Positions 7,491-16,879 of a DNA stretch of 64,000 nt are shown piece by piece. The notes under the pieces are model-generated. The model was not told the DNA's origin and searched no databases. It saw only the letters and a list, made by a program, of their open reading frames with translations. The translations under genes and the position numbers were made by a program. This stretch comes from Dermabacter vaginalis (GTDB lineage: Bacteria > Actinomycetota > Actinomycetes > Actinomycetales > Dermabacteraceae). Every line of letters starts with the position of its first letter. Positions within the stretch are counted from its first letter, which is position 1. The stretch covers positions 2,046,001 through 2,110,000 of the forward strand of contig NZ_CP012117.1 in NCBI RefSeq assembly GCF_001678905.1, read 5' to 3'.

Positions 7491-10223
7491 ATGAGCGATC
7501 AGTACGTGTACCCTTTTAGCGCCGGTTCGCGCGAGCAGATCGATCTGCTCGGCGGCAAGGGTGCGAACCTCGCCGAAATGACCCAGCTCGGGCTTCCCGT
7601 GCCACCCGGCTTTACGATCACGACCGACGCCTGTCGGTACTACATGCGCTACGGGCACGAGCCAAGTGCACTCAACGACCAGGTGAAGCGCGAACTCGCG
7701 AGTGTCGAGAAGGAACTGGGGCGCACGTTCGGCGACCCGAAAAATCCGCTTCTCGTAAGTGTGCGTTCGGGCGCAAAAGTCTCGATGCCCGGGATGATGG
7801 AAACCGTGCTCAACGTCGGCCTCAACGATGCAACGCTCGAGGGCCTCGCCGAGCTTTCGCACTCGCGGCGCTTCGCGCTCGATTCCTACCGCAGGCTCCT
7901 CCAAATGTTTGGCCGCACCGTGCTCGATATCGATGCCGAGCTTTTCGAGGCAGTTCTCGACGACGCGAAGTCGGCCGCGGGAGCAGCGAGCGATGTCGAG
8001 CTTTCGGAAGGCGACCTCGAGCGGATCGTCGCGAGTTTCAAAGAGATCATCGAGCGCGAATCCGGCGCGCCCTTCCCGCAGGATCCGTTCACGCAGCTCA
8101 CCATGAGCATCCACGCCGTGTTCGACTCGTGGAATTCGCCGCGCGCGATCGTGTACCGCAACACCGAGCGCATCCCCCACGATCTCGGCACAGCCGTCAA
8201 CGTGTGTTCAATGGTGTTCGGAAACCTCGATGATCACAGCGCAACAGGCGTCGCTTTTACGCGTGACCCCGCGACGGGTGCACGCGGCGTGTACGGCGAC
8301 TTCCTTATCAATGCTCAGGGCGAAGACGTGGTTGCGGGCATCCGCAATACGCTCAGCCTTCCCACCATGGAAGAGCTGCTCCCCGAAAACTACCGCGAAC
8401 TCATCGGCATCATGGAGCGGCTCGAGCAGCACTACCGCGACCTGTGCGACATCGAGTTCACGGTCGAATCGGGCAAACTGTGGATGCTCCAAACTCGCGT
8501 GGGCAAGCGCACCGCCGCTGCCGCCTTCCGCATCGCGACCGCCCTCCTCGACGAGGGAGCGATCAGCGAAAACGAGGCGCTCATGCGCGTGAGCGGCGAT
8601 CAACTCTCGCGCCTCATGTTCCCCGCGTTCGATCCGCACGCCGAGCGCGTACTCCTCGCACGCGGCATGAATGCCTCCCCGGGCGCCGCTACCGGTCACG
8701 TCGCCTTTACCTCCGCCGACGTGCTCGAACGTGCGAAAGCAGGCACGCGCTCGATCCTCGTGCGCCGCGAAACCAACCCCGACGACCTCGCGGGCATGAT
8801 CACCGCCGAAGGCGTGCTCACGGCGCGCGGCGGGAAGACCTCCCACGCGGCCGTCGTTGCCCGCGGTCTCGGCCGCACGTGCGTGTGCGGCGTCGAGGCA
8901 TTCACGGTCGATGAGGCCGCCCGCGAAGTTCGCGTTGACGGCGAAGTGGTGCTGCGCGACGGGGATCTCGTGTCGATTGACGGCACGAGCGGTGAAGTCT
9001 TCCTCGGAGAGGTTCCCGTGCAGCCGAGCGCCGTGGCCGCCTATTTTGAATCCGGTGCAAGCCTTGAAAGCGCTACCGATATGCCACTCGAGGGCCTCGA
9101 CGATGGCGAAGCTGAGCTCGTCACAAGCGTTGATCGACTCATGCGCGTCGCCGATCGCGAGCGCGCCCTACTCGTCCGCGCGAACGCCGATACTCCCGAG
9201 GATGCCGCTCGCGCACGTCGCATGGGCGCCCAGGGCATTGGCCTCACACGCACCGAGCACATGTTCCTCGGCGATCGCCGCAAGCTCGTCGAGGACCTCA
9301 TCCTCGCCGCAAGCCCCGAGGAACGCGAAGAAGCTCTCGCTGCGCTCCTGCCCCTCCAACGCGGCGACTTCCTCGAGATGATCCGCGAAATGGACGGCCT
9401 GCCCATGACCGTGCGTCTCCTCGATCCGCCGCTCCACGAGTTCCTCCCCGACCTCACCGAACTCTCGGTGCGCATCGCGAAAGCTGAAGAGCGCGGCGAG
9501 CACAACGATCATGAAATCAAGGTGCTCGAGGCCGTAAAGCGCCTGCATGAGCAGAACCCGATGCTCGGTCTTCGAGGGGTGCGGCTAGGCCTCTCTATCC
9601 CCGGCCTCTTTGGCATGCAGACCCGCGCGATCCTCGAGGCCGAAGCGAAGGCTCGCGCCGAAGGCTTGAAGCCGCAGGTCGAGATCATGATCCCGCTCGT
9701 AAGCTCCGTTCGTGAGCTGCGCGAGATCAAGAAGGAAATCTTCGCCGTGCGCGACGCGGTCACGCAGGAAACGGGCCTCAAGCTCACGACCGTGATCGGT
9801 TCGATGATCGAGCTGCCGCGCGCTGCCCTTCGCGCCGACGAAATCGCTGAGGAAGCCGAGTTCTTCAGTTTCGGCACGAACGACCTCACGCAAACCACGT
9901 GGGGCTTCTCGCGCGACGACGTCGAGGCCGGGTTCTTCTTCACCTATAAGGAGCACGGCATCCTGCTCACGAGCCCGTTCGAGTCGATCGACCAATTCGG
10001 CGTCGGCGAACTCGTGCGCATCGGCACCGAACGCGGACGCGCCGTCAACCCGGATCTCCACGTGGGCGTGTGCGGCGAGCACGGTGGAGACCCGAGCTCG
10101 ATTCACTTCTTCAATTGGCTCGGGCTCGACTACGTCTCGTGCTCACCGTTCCGCGTGCCAGTCGCACGGCTCGAGGCAGGCCGCGCGACGCTCAGCGTAG
10201 ATGACTTCGAGATGAGCCACTAG
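7491..10223 (+). CDS. ppdK: Pyruvate, phosphate dikinase
   Basis: Interconverts pyruvate + ATP + Pi with PEP + AMP + PPi, linking glycolysis and gluconeogenesis. Length 910 aa (family about 870-910). Domains: N-terminal ATP-grasp nucleotide-binding region (GGKGANLAEMTQLG at about 22; SVRSGAKVSMPGMM near 90), central swivelling phosphohistidine domain with the catalytic His near 452 in GGKTSHAAVVARG, and C-terminal PEP/pyruvate TIM barrel with FGTNDLTQTTWGFSRDD and the catalytic Cys in GVCGEHGGDP near 860. GAGGAC lies about 11 nt before the ATG. It stands alone after a 148-nt intergenic region. Its stop codon overlaps the stop of the convergent SDR gene. Confidence 0.95.
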   Translation: MSDQYVYPFSAGSREQIDLLGGKGANLAEMTQLGLPVPPGFTITTDACRYYMRYGHEPSALNDQVKRELASVEKELGRTFGDPKNPLLVSVRSGAKVSMPGMMETVLNVGLNDATLEGLAELSHSRRFALDSYRRLLQMFGRTVLDIDAELFEAVLDDAKSAAGAASDVELSEGDLERIVASFKEIIERESGAPFPQDPFTQLTMSIHAVFDSWNSPRAIVYRNTERIPHDLGTAVNVCSMVFGNLDDHSATGVAFTRDPATGARGVYGDFLINAQGEDVVAGIRNTLSLPTMEELLPENYRELIGIMERLEQHYRDLCDIEFTVESGKLWMLQTRVGKRTAAAAFRIATALLDEGAISENEALMRVSGDQLSRLMFPAFDPHAERVLLARGMNASPGAATGHVAFTSADVLERAKAGTRSILVRRETNPDDLAGMITAEGVLTARGGKTSHAAVVARGLGRTCVCGVEAFTVDEAAREVRVDGEVVLRDGDLVSIDGTSGEVFLGEVPVQPSAVAAYFESGASLESATDMPLEGLDDGEAELVTSVDRLMRVADRERALLVRANADTPEDAARARRMGAQGIGLTRTEHMFLGDRRKLVEDLILAASPEEREEALAALLPLQRGDFLEMIREMDGLPMTVRLLDPPLHEFLPDLTELSVRIAKAEERGEHNDHEIKVLEAVKRLHEQNPMLGLRGVRLGLSIPGLFGMQTRAILEAEAKARAEGLKPQVEIMIPLVSSVRELREIKKEIFAVRDAVTQETGLKLTTVIGSMIELPRAALRADEIAEEAEFFSFGTNDLTQTTWGFSRDDVEAGFFFTYKEHGILLTSPFESIDQFGVGELVRIGTERGRAVNPDLHVGVCGEHGGDPSSIHFFNWLGLDYVSCSPFRVPVARLEAGRATLSVDDFEMSH

Positions 10224-10936
10224 CGCGGGCGGATGGAGAGCACGTCGACGTTCGCCTCGGGCGGGGCCGTGAGCGCGTAGCGCACGGCCTCGCCGATCGT
10301 TTCGGGTGTCATGTAGTCGCTCTCGACGTATTCCCCGCCCTCGTAGGCGCGCAGTTCGCGCTGCATGTCGGTCGCGACGCGCCCCGGGTGGAGCGATACA
10401 ACGCGCACGCCGTTTCCGCGTTCTTCCTCGCGCAGCGCATCGGAAAGAGCGCGCAGGGCGAACTTGGTCGCGGAATACACGGCGTTGCCGGGCTTCGACG
10501 TGAAGCCCGAGCCGGAATTCACGAACACGATCGTGCCGCGCGCCTCGCGAAGCTCCGGGAGGATCTGGGCGGTGAGAACGGCCTGCGCGGTCACGTTCAT
10601 GTGGAGGGCGAACTCCCAGTCGCTCGGCTTGGTGTTCTCGACCGTGTCGCCGGCGAGTACGCCCGCGCTCAGCACGACGCCGTCAAGCCCGCCGCTGCCT
10701 GTTCCGAGGGCGCCGCTCTCGCGGGCCTCGCGCATGCCGTCGATAATTTTCTGCGAATCGGCAAGGTCCGCAAGGACATACTCAGCCGACGGTAGCTCGG
10801 CCACGAGCGCTTCGAGCGCCTTTTCGTCGCGGCCCACGAGCACGAGGTGGGCGATGTCTTGGAGGGCGAAGGCGCTCGCGCGGCCAATGCCGCGCGTGGC
10901 GCCGGTGATCAGGATGCGGGGCTTCGAATTCGTCAT
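10220..10936 (-). CDS. Short-chain dehydrogenase/reductase
   Basis: Classical SDR of 238 aa with a Rossmann fold. The cofactor-binding motif is TGATRGIGRASAFAL (TGxxxGxG) at about 10-24; the conserved NSGSG segment and the catalytic YxxxK (VYSATKFALRAL) are intact; a PGRVATDM segment follows. VGRDEKALEAL after beta-2 suggests NADPH preference. The substrate cannot be told from sequence. It converges with ppdK (4-nt overlap of ends) and has a 54-nt gap to the rhodanese gene upstream, so the two may share a transcript. Confidence 0.82.
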   Translation of the reverse strand: MTNSKPRILITGATRGIGRASAFALQDIAHLVLVGRDEKALEALVAELPSAEYVLADLADSQKIIDGMREARESGALGTGSGGLDGVVLSAGVLAGDTVENTKPSDWEFALHMNVTAQAVLTAQILPELREARGTIVFVNSGSGFTSKPGNAVYSATKFALRALSDALREEERGNGVRVVSLHPGRVATDMQRELRAYEGGEYVESDYMTPETIGEAVRYALTAPPEANVDVLSIRPR

Positions 10937-10990
10937 GGCCCCACTGTGCCACGCTCGCCTCGAGGAAGCCTGCCCCCAGAACGCTCGGGG

Positions 10991-11332
10991 CTAAAGCACG
11001 CGGCCCTGCTCGCCCGCGTCGGTGACGACGGGCAGTCCCTGCATGAGCCACGCATCCATGCCGCCGCCAACGTTGATTGCCTCGATGCCCTGCATCGCGA
11101 GCCACTGGGCGACCTGCGACGAGCGCCCGCCAGAGCGGCACACGAGGTAGATGTCCCGCTCGCGGCCCTCCTCATCCTCGACGAAGAGTTCATCGAGGTG
11201 CGCGGCGAGGCTGCTCGCGGGAAGGTGGCGGGCGCCTGGGGCATGCCCGGCATCCCATTCGTCCTGCTCGCGGATGTCGAAAAGGAGAGCGCCCTCGGGG
11301 ACGTTCAGGGGGTCTACGGTCTCAAAGTCCAT
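10991..11332 (-). CDS. Single-domain rhodanese-like protein
   Basis: Small cytosolic rhodanese (113 aa, one domain) expected to transfer sulfane sulfur through a persulfide on Cys65, seen in YLVCRSGGRSSQ with a six-residue active-site loop CRSGGR. The N-terminal FDIREQDEWDAGHAPGA (CH1-like) and the C-terminal NVGGGMDAWLMQGLPV motifs are standard. GlpE/PspE-like by size. No sulfur-metabolism neighbour points to a specific role. It is downstream of the ABC exporter genes but separated from them by a strong hairpin. Confidence 0.85.
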   Translation of the reverse strand: MDFETVDPLNVPEGALLFDIREQDEWDAGHAPGARHLPASSLAAHLDELFVEDEEGRERDIYLVCRSGGRSSQVAQWLAMQGIEAINVGGGMDAWLMQGLPVVTDAGEQGRVL

Positions 11333-11375
11333 GCCTTCAGCGTAGACGCGGGCCCTCCAAGCGCACCGTAAAGCA

Positions 11376-11404
11376 CCGGCACGCGGGACCGCCCCACGTG
11401 CCGG
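11376..11404 (-). terminator. Hairpin after the ABC permease gene
   Basis: Perfect 8-bp arms CCGGCACG / CGTGCCGG with further GGG/CCC pairing inside the loop, 28 nt past the permease stop. No long T-run follows, as is common in high-GC actinobacteria. It probably separates the exporter operon from the rhodanese gene. Confidence 0.5.
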
Positions 11405-11431
11405 CGCGAATCTGGCCCGTATTGTGGCGCC

Positions 11432-12787
11432 CTAGTCTGCTGCGCGCACGCGCGCACGCGCCGCGCGCGCCACGAGCGGAGAACTCACGAGGGCCGACGC
11501 CGCCACGAGGCCGAGCGCTGCCACGACACTCACGAGGAAGCCCACGGCCACGAGGGGATTCGTGGCCGACGACCCCATGAGAGCAAGCAGCACGAGAGCT
11601 GCCATGAACACAGAGACCACGAGAGAAATCCCCACGGGAATCGCGATTTCGGCAATGCGGGCGCGATGCAGCTGCCCCACGCTCGCCCCCGCCACGTGTT
11701 GGGCGCGATACCTCGGCGCTTGGTCGAGCACACGCGCGGTGTGGGTGACACCCGTGCTCACCGCCGCAAGAACCGCCGCGATCCCCACCGTGAGCAGCGC
11801 ACCCGTCACGAGCGCCTGGTTCATGAGCTGCGCGACTGCATCGCCATTCGGGAAGATCGTGATGATTGACGCGAACCCGGCGACGACGAGAGCGATCGTC
11901 ACGCCCGACACCGCGCGCCACCCCGCACGAGGATCCGCGGTCAGGCGCCGTGCTCCTACGAGAAGCCCCGGAGTCGGTGCAAGGAACGCGGCGAACCGTG
12001 CCACGATCCACACGATGAACGGGCCCGCGAGATTGACGGCAAACACCATCGTGCCCACGGTCACAAGGACGCCCACGATGATGGCACCGAGCGAGACACC
12101 CTCGATCTTCGGGAGGAAGGCTGCCACAACCAGGAACACGACGATACTCAGCACCCACACGAGAAGACGCACGACAGACATGCGCACCGTATGCGCGCCG
12201 CGTGCGATGCCGAGGGGACTCAGGGCGACGCCCGTAAGAGTGATAGCGGCGGAAAGCGCCGCGAAGAGCGCGAGCGCAAAAGGCGTCAGTGCGAGCGCCC
12301 ACCACGGCAAGATGAGCTCGCCCACCGTGAACTTTCGGATCCCGAAATCGAGGTGCGAAAGAGGCCACGCCGCTGCAATATGCACGCCAACACCGATCGC
12401 TGCCCCCACGATGGATTGCCAGGCAACGTCGGACACCGCGACCCCCGCGACCTGCGCGCGCGTTCCCCCAACGAGCCTCACCGCCGCCAAATCCTTCTCG
12501 CGGCGAGCGAGCGAAAGCCGAGCCGCCGCCCCGCCGAGTGCGATTGCGTTCGGTACGAGCAGAACGCACGCGAAGACCGCACATATCACGAGCATCGGCA
12601 TGATCTGCGCCTCGGGGGATGCATTCGCGCTCGAAGGGTCAAAACCTTCGGGGCCAAGACGCCCGTAGAACGCACCCGTGCCCGCGAGCACGGTACACAT
12701 GATCGCCGTCGCCGCCGCAAAGGCGATCACGGGAAGAGCATTCGCCAGGGAGTTCCGCCCCCGCACGAGCATGGGCAGAGCGTTCAC
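11432..12787 (-). CDS. FtsX/MacB-like ABC transporter permease
   Basis: Membrane subunit (451 aa) of an ABC exporter. Many hydrophobic segments are visible, including an N-terminal one, then pairs around a soluble loop, and a final group (VGISLVVSVFMAALVLLALMG, then VAVGFLVSVVAALGLVAASA). The ARREKDLAAVRLVGGTRAQVA cytosolic segment is the typical FtsX-family coupling helix region. Start ATG overlaps the stop of the ATPase gene (ATGA), so the two are one unit. This family usually exports antimicrobial peptides or lipids, or signals to envelope enzymes. The substrate is unknown. Confidence 0.78.
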   Translation of the reverse strand: MNALPMLVRGRNSLANALPVIAFAAATAIMCTVLAGTGAFYGRLGPEGFDPSSANASPEAQIMPMLVICAVFACVLLVPNAIALGGAAARLSLARREKDLAAVRLVGGTRAQVAGVAVSDVAWQSIVGAAIGVGVHIAAAWPLSHLDFGIRKFTVGELILPWWALALTPFALALFAALSAAITLTGVALSPLGIARGAHTVRMSVVRLLVWVLSIVVFLVVAAFLPKIEGVSLGAIIVGVLVTVGTMVFAVNLAGPFIVWIVARFAAFLAPTPGLLVGARRLTADPRAGWRAVSGVTIALVVAGFASIITIFPNGDAVAQLMNQALVTGALLTVGIAAVLAAVSTGVTHTARVLDQAPRYRAQHVAGASVGQLHRARIAEIAIPVGISLVVSVFMAALVLLALMGSSATNPLVAVGFLVSVVAALGLVAASALVSSPLVARAARARVRAAD

Positions 12788-13530
12788 CGCGTGACCTCCC
12801 GCTCGATCTGGCCGTCACGCATCGTGATCGTACGCGCACACGCGGCCGCAACACTCTGGTCGTGCGTCACCATCACGAGCGCGCTCCCGGCATCTGCGGT
12901 CGCCCGAAGGAGCAGGTGGAGAACCTCTTGGCCCGTCTGCTGATCGAGCGCCCCGGTGGGTTCATCGGCGTACACAACCGACGGCTCCCCCGCCAGGGCA
13001 CGGGCGATAGCGACGCGCTGCGCCTGGCCACCCGAGAGCTGACCGGGCCGGCGTTCCTCGAGCCCCGAAAGCCCAAGCGCAGCGAGCCAATGCTTCGCCA
13101 TTGTCTTGGCCTTCCTGCGCGAGACACCCGCAAGCATGCGCGGGAGCATCACGTTCTCGAGGGCGCTCAGTTCCGGGAGCAGCTGACCGTCCTGGAACAC
13201 AAAACCGAAGTCGGTGCGGCGCAGTTTCGTTCGCGCAGCATCGCGCATGTCTCGTAGATCGCGCTCGCCGTAAAGAACCCGTCCGCCCGTCGGCGCGAGG
13301 ATGCCTGCAAGGCAGTGCAGCAGCGTCGACTTGCCGCAGCCTGACGGCCCCATAATGGCGAGACTTTGACCAGAGTAGATATCAAGATCCACGCCTCTCA
13401 GGGCGTGTGTATGCGCGTCATAGGCAAGCGCGAGGTTGCGCGCAGAAAGGACGATCGGGCGAGCGCCGGGGACGGTTCCGACGGCTGGCTGGACAGTAGA
13501 GGAAGGCTGAATATTGTGTGGTGTTGTCAT
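12784..13530 (-). CDS. ABC exporter ATPase (MacB/LolD type)
   Basis: ATP-binding subunit of 248 aa from the ATG at 13530; the upstream in-frame extension looks non-coding. Walker A is GPSGCGKST at 61-69, signature LSGGQAQR, Walker B VVYADEPTGALD, then the H-loop VMVTHD. EPTGALD and the QLLPELSALENVMLP stretch place it in the MacB/LolD/FtsE group that pairs with FtsX-like permeases, as the neighbour confirms. A roughly 25-residue disordered N-terminus precedes the domain. The 228 nt upstream, to the pst terminator, must hold its promoter. Confidence 0.87.
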   Translation of the reverse strand: MTTPHNIQPSSTVQPAVGTVPGARPIVLSARNLALAYDAHTHALRGVDLDIYSGQSLAIMGPSGCGKSTLLHCLAGILAPTGGRVLYGERDLRDMRDAARTKLRRTDFGFVFQDGQLLPELSALENVMLPRMLAGVSRRKAKTMAKHWLAALGLSGLEERRPGQLSGGQAQRVAIARALAGEPSVVYADEPTGALDQQTGQEVLHLLLRATADAGSALVMVTHDQSVAAACARTITMRDGQIEREVTR

Positions 13531-13684
13531 GCCTCTACGCTCTCGCGGAGGCGGGCGCTCACGCATCGACCCTCGGGACCATTCATCCCTGTCGCAGGGC
13601 GGATGTTTCGCGACGATGCGCCGCGTCGATTCCACCCCCAGTCGGATCAGCCCTCATACTTTCGGCGCTATGCGCCGTGGCATG

Positions 13685-13726
13685 CGAAAGGCGCGGCCCG
13701 GGGTTGCCCCGTCACCGCGCCTTTCG
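13685..13726 (-). terminator. Hairpin after pstB
   Basis: Perfect 12-bp inverted repeat CGAAAGGCGCGG / CCGCGCCTTTCG around an 18-nt loop that can itself pair (CCCGGGG/CCCC). It lies 33 nt past the pstB stop and is the likely end of the pst transcript. Confidence 0.6.
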
Positions 13727-13758
13727 TGGCAAATGGTGCCCGTAAGTGGGCGTGCCGA

Positions 13759-14538
13759 TCAGCCGAACTTACCGGAGATGTAACGCTCGGTTTCTTCCTT
13801 CGCGGGGTTGTTGAAGATCTTGGTCGTCTCGTCGAACTCGATGAGCTTGCCCGGGGTGCCCGTACCGGCAATGTTGAAGAAGCCGGTCTTATCGGACACG
13901 CGCGAAGCCTGCTGCATGTTGTGCGTCACGATCACGATCGTGTACTGCGACTTGAGCTCGTGGATGAGTTCCTCAACCGCGAGGGTCGAAATCGGGTCGA
14001 GCGCCGAGCAGGGCTCATCCATGAGAACGATGTCGGGCTTGACGGCGATCGTGCGAGCAATGCAGAGGCGCTGCTGCTGACCGCCAGAGAGGCCGCCGCC
14101 AGGCTTGTTGAGGCGGTTCTTGACCTCTTCCCACAGGTTTGCGCCACGCAGCGACTCCTCGACGAGCTGGTCGGCTTCGCTCTTTGACATGCGCTTGTTG
14201 TTGAGCTTCGCACCAGCGAGGACGTTCTCGGCGATCGACATCGTGGGGAACGGGTTCGCCTTCTGGAACACCATGCCCACGCGGCGGCGCACGTTCACCG
14301 GATCGATGCCCGGACCGTAGATGTTCTCGCCGTTGATGTTGACCTCACCCTCGGCGTAGGCACCGGGGATGACCTCGTGCATGCGGTTGAGGGTGCGCAG
14401 GAACGTGGACTTGCCGCAGCCCGACGGGCCGATGAGGGCGGTGACGCTGCGCGCGTCGATCTTGACGTTGACGTCCTCAACGGCGAGGAAGTCGCCGTAA
14501 TAGACGTTGAGGTTCTTCACGTCGATGCTCTGTGACAT
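13759..14538 (-). CDS. pstB: Phosphate ABC transporter ATPase PstB
   Basis: ATPase of the high-affinity phosphate importer (259 aa from the ATG at 14538, preceded by GAAAGGA). Walker [10 protein letters not shown] at 37-45, LSGGQQQR signature, Walker [14 protein letters not shown]-loop VTHNMQQA. The CSALDP wording and [16 protein letters not shown] stretch are specific to PstB. Last gene of pstSCAB, 33 nt after pstA. The operon is expected to be induced by phosphate limitation via the PHO box before pstS. No phoU is linked here. Confidence 0.96.
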   Translation of the reverse strand: MSQSIDVKNLNVYYGDFLAVEDVNVKIDARSVTALIGPSGCGKSTFLRTLNRMHEVIPGAYAEGEVNINGENIYGPGIDPVNVRRRVGMVFQKANPFPTMSIAENVLAGAKLNNKRMSKSEADQLVEESLRGANLWEEVKNRLNKPGGGLSGGQQQRLCIARTIAVKPDIVLMDEPCSALDPISTLAVEELIHELKSQYTIVIVTHNMQQASRVSDKTGFFNIAGTGTPGKLIEFDETTKIFNNPAKEETERYISGKFG

Positions 14539-14571
14539 CTGGAATCCTTTCAAAGATCAGCCTGGGAGGGC

Positions 14572-15762
14572 TTAGCGGCCGGTCTTCGGCGAGAAGTAGT
14601 AGGAGACGAAGCGGGCAAAGATGTTCAACACCATGACGATCACGATAAGCGTCAATGCTGCCGCCCACGCGCGCTGATAGTTGATATCCGGGTTACACGC
14701 GAATTCTTCGCGCGTGAAGTAGTTGAGGACCTTCTCGCCCTTGTCGCCACAGACGGCGTGGCCGAAGCCGTACTGCTGGTTGATGAAGGTCGGGAGTGCC
14801 ATCATGCGGCCCTCGAACGGGTTGGCGTTCATCATCTGGAACACGCCGATCGTGAACATAAGCGGCGCGGTCTCGCCAATCACACGTGCGATGGCGAGGG
14901 TGACACCGGTCGTAAGACCCGCGATCGCCGTACGCAGCACGACTCGCACAATCGTGAGCCACTTCGGAACGCCCAGAGCGTAGGCCGCTTCGCGCAGTTC
15001 GAGGGGAACGAGGCGAATCATTTCCTCACTCGAGCGCACCACGGTGGGGATCATGAGCACGGAAAGTGCAACCGAACCCATAGCGCCCATTCGCAGCCCG
15101 GCTTCACCCGAAAGGGTCGTGAAGAGTGCGAGCGTGAACAGGCCCGCGACGATCGAGGGGACACCGGTCATCACGTCGACGAGGAACGTGATGCCCTTGC
15201 CGAGAGTCTTTTGCCAGCCGGTCTGGGCGTACTCCACGAGGAACACCGCGGTGAGCAAGCCGATCGGGATCGAGATGATGGAGGCGCCGAGCGTGATGAT
15301 GAGCGTGCCCACGATCGCGTGGAGGATGCCGCCGCCATCGGCGCCGCCGTTGAAGCCCTGCATGTCGCCGGTAAGGAAGCCCGGTGTGAGCAGACGCGGG
15401 CCGCCCTTCGAGATGACCTCCCACAGGAGCGACACGAGCGGGATCATCGCCGTGGCGAAGGCACCGACAAGGATGAGCGTCATGAGGCGATCCTTGGCCC
15501 AACGCTCGCCTTCGCGCACGCGGGAGTAGAGATAGCCGATCACGAGGTGGGCGAAAAAGCCGAGAACGAGGATCGCGGGCAGCGTGAACGCGCCGGTCGC
15601 GAGCAGAAGAACCGCTACGACGACGAAGGCAATGACGCCCGTGAGGATCATGTGCCACCACGGCAGGCGACGCTCACCAGAGTTCATGATGCCGTTGCGC
15701 TCAGGTTCCGAGCCGCGGGGGCCGGGGCTGGTGGTGTTGAGGGTTGCGGATGCTTCACTCAT
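14572..15762 (-). CDS. pstA: Phosphate ABC transporter permease PstA
   Basis: Second membrane subunit of the phosphate importer. The C-terminal two thirds has the binding-protein-dependent permease fold with the EAA-like loop ELREAAYALGVPKWLTIVRV and the PstA motif DVMTGVPSIVAGLF. At 396 aa it is longer than the usual 280-300: roughly 80 residues with two extra hydrophobic segments (WHMILTGVIAFVVVAVLLLA and LVLGFFAHLVIGYLYSR) precede the core, an extension found in several actinobacterial PstA proteins. Positioned 11 nt after pstC. Confidence 0.93.
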   Translation of the reverse strand: MSEASATLNTTSPGPRGSEPERNGIMNSGERRLPWWHMILTGVIAFVVVAVLLLATGAFTLPAILVLGFFAHLVIGYLYSRVREGERWAKDRLMTLILVGAFATAMIPLVSLLWEVISKGGPRLLTPGFLTGDMQGFNGGADGGGILHAIVGTLIITLGASIISIPIGLLTAVFLVEYAQTGWQKTLGKGITFLVDVMTGVPSIVAGLFTLALFTTLSGEAGLRMGAMGSVALSVLMIPTVVRSSEEMIRLVPLELREAAYALGVPKWLTIVRVVLRTAIAGLTTGVTLAIARVIGETAPLMFTIGVFQMMNANPFEGRMMALPTFINQQYGFGHAVCGDKGEKVLNYFTREEFACNPDINYQRAWAAALTLIVIVMVLNIFARFVSYYFSPKTGR

Positions 15763-15773
15763 TGCTGATCCCC

Positions 15774-16772
15774 CTACTTCTTTCGTGCGCTAGCTGCCAC
15801 GATCCAGCGGGCAAGCGCGTTGATGACGAACGTGATGAGGAACAGGACGAGGCCCGCGAAAATGAGCTTCGACATGTCAATACCGGTCGACTCCGCGTTC
15901 TGCGAGGCGATGTACGACGCGATTGTCATGTGCCTGCCCACCTCAAGGAGGTGTAGCGAGTAGGTGTAGCCGGGGCTCAGCACCATGAGGACCGCCATCG
16001 TTTCACCGAGAGCACGACCAAGGCCGAGCATGCAGGCTGAAACGACACCGCTACGACCAAAGGGAAGCACGACCATCCGCACCATCTCCCACTTGGTGGC
16101 GCCAAGACCGATCGCGGCTTCTTCCTGCGCACCGGGCGCCTGGAGGAAGACCTCGCGGCTCACGGCGGTGATGATGGGAAGGATCATGACCGCGAGCACG
16201 ATCGCGGCGGTCATGACGTTGCGCATGGGAGCATGCGGGTTGCCCTGGAAGAGCGGAATCCACGACGTAAGGGGACTTGTGTTAAGGAAGGTGTAGAGCG
16301 GCTGCATGAGCGGCACGAGCCACACACCGCCCCAAAGACCGAACACCACCGAAGGCACGGCTGCAAGAAGGTCGATCACATAGCCGATGGGGGTCGCGAG
16401 TTTGCGCGGCGCGTAGTGCGAAATAAAGAGGGCGATGCCGATGGCGATGGGCGCCGCAATAAAGAGCGCGAGAAGCGAAGCGAGAACCGTGCCATAGACC
16501 AGCGGACCCACGAACTCGAAGAGGTTCTGCTTCCCGCTATTGGTGGGGATCGCATTCCAGTTTTCAATCGCCGGCAGCGATTGAATAAGAAGGAAGATGA
16601 AGATTGCCGCGAGCACGGCAAAGATGATGAGGCCAGAGCCAACACTGAGCGACGAGAAGATCGCGTCACCGGGACGCGCGCCGGAGCTCTTGAAGCTCTC
16701 GCTTTTCTCGTTGCCCGGAGGTTGGGGGGCGCCCTTGGCGGGAGTGCTGTTTTCGGCAGCCGCTGTGCTCAC
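15774..16772 (-). CDS. pstC: Phosphate ABC transporter permease PstC
   Basis: First membrane subunit of the importer. I choose the GTG at 16772 (VSTAAAENSTPAKG, 332 aa) because AGGAG sits 7 nt upstream; longer TTG-start versions would lie inside the upstream spacer. Six hydrophobic segments; the PstC motif IDLLAAVPSVVFGLWGGVW and the EAA loop EEAAIGLGATKWEMVRMV are clear. A hydrophilic N-terminus of about 45 residues precedes the first segment. Separated from pstS by 107 nt containing a strong hairpin, which probably lowers permease expression relative to the binding protein. Confidence 0.93.
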   Translation of the reverse strand: MSTAAAENSTPAKGAPQPPGNEKSESFKSSGARPGDAIFSSLSVGSGLIIFAVLAAIFIFLLIQSLPAIENWNAIPTNSGKQNLFEFVGPLVYGTVLASLLALFIAAPIAIGIALFISHYAPRKLATPIGYVIDLLAAVPSVVFGLWGGVWLVPLMQPLYTFLNTSPLTSWIPLFQGNPHAPMRNVMTAAIVLAVMILPIITAVSREVFLQAPGAQEEAAIGLGATKWEMVRMVVLPFGRSGVVSACMLGLGRALGETMAVLMVLSPGYTYSLHLLEVGRHMTIASYIASQNAESTGIDMSKLIFAGLVLFLITFVINALARWIVAASARKK

Positions 16773-16817
16773 GCGCACGCTCCTGACAGTAGGGGATGAA
16801 AAGGTTTTCAAACAAGA

Positions 16818-16852
16818 GTGCGCCGCCGAACCTGGTGGGCTCGGCGGCGCAC
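16818..16852 (-). terminator. Intercistronic hairpin between pstS and pstC (partial terminator or 3'-end stabiliser)
   Basis: Perfect 12-bp stem GTGCGCCGCCGA / TCGGCGGCGCAC with an 11-nt loop, followed on the coding strand by the T-rich CTCTTGTTTG. A smaller hairpin (ACGCC-TCA-GGCGT, 16856-16868) precedes it. Located after pstS and before the pstC ribosome binding site, where partial termination would give more PstS than PstC/A/B. Confidence 0.6.
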
Positions 16853-16879
16853 CGTTACGCCTCAGGCGTCAAGTGCAGG

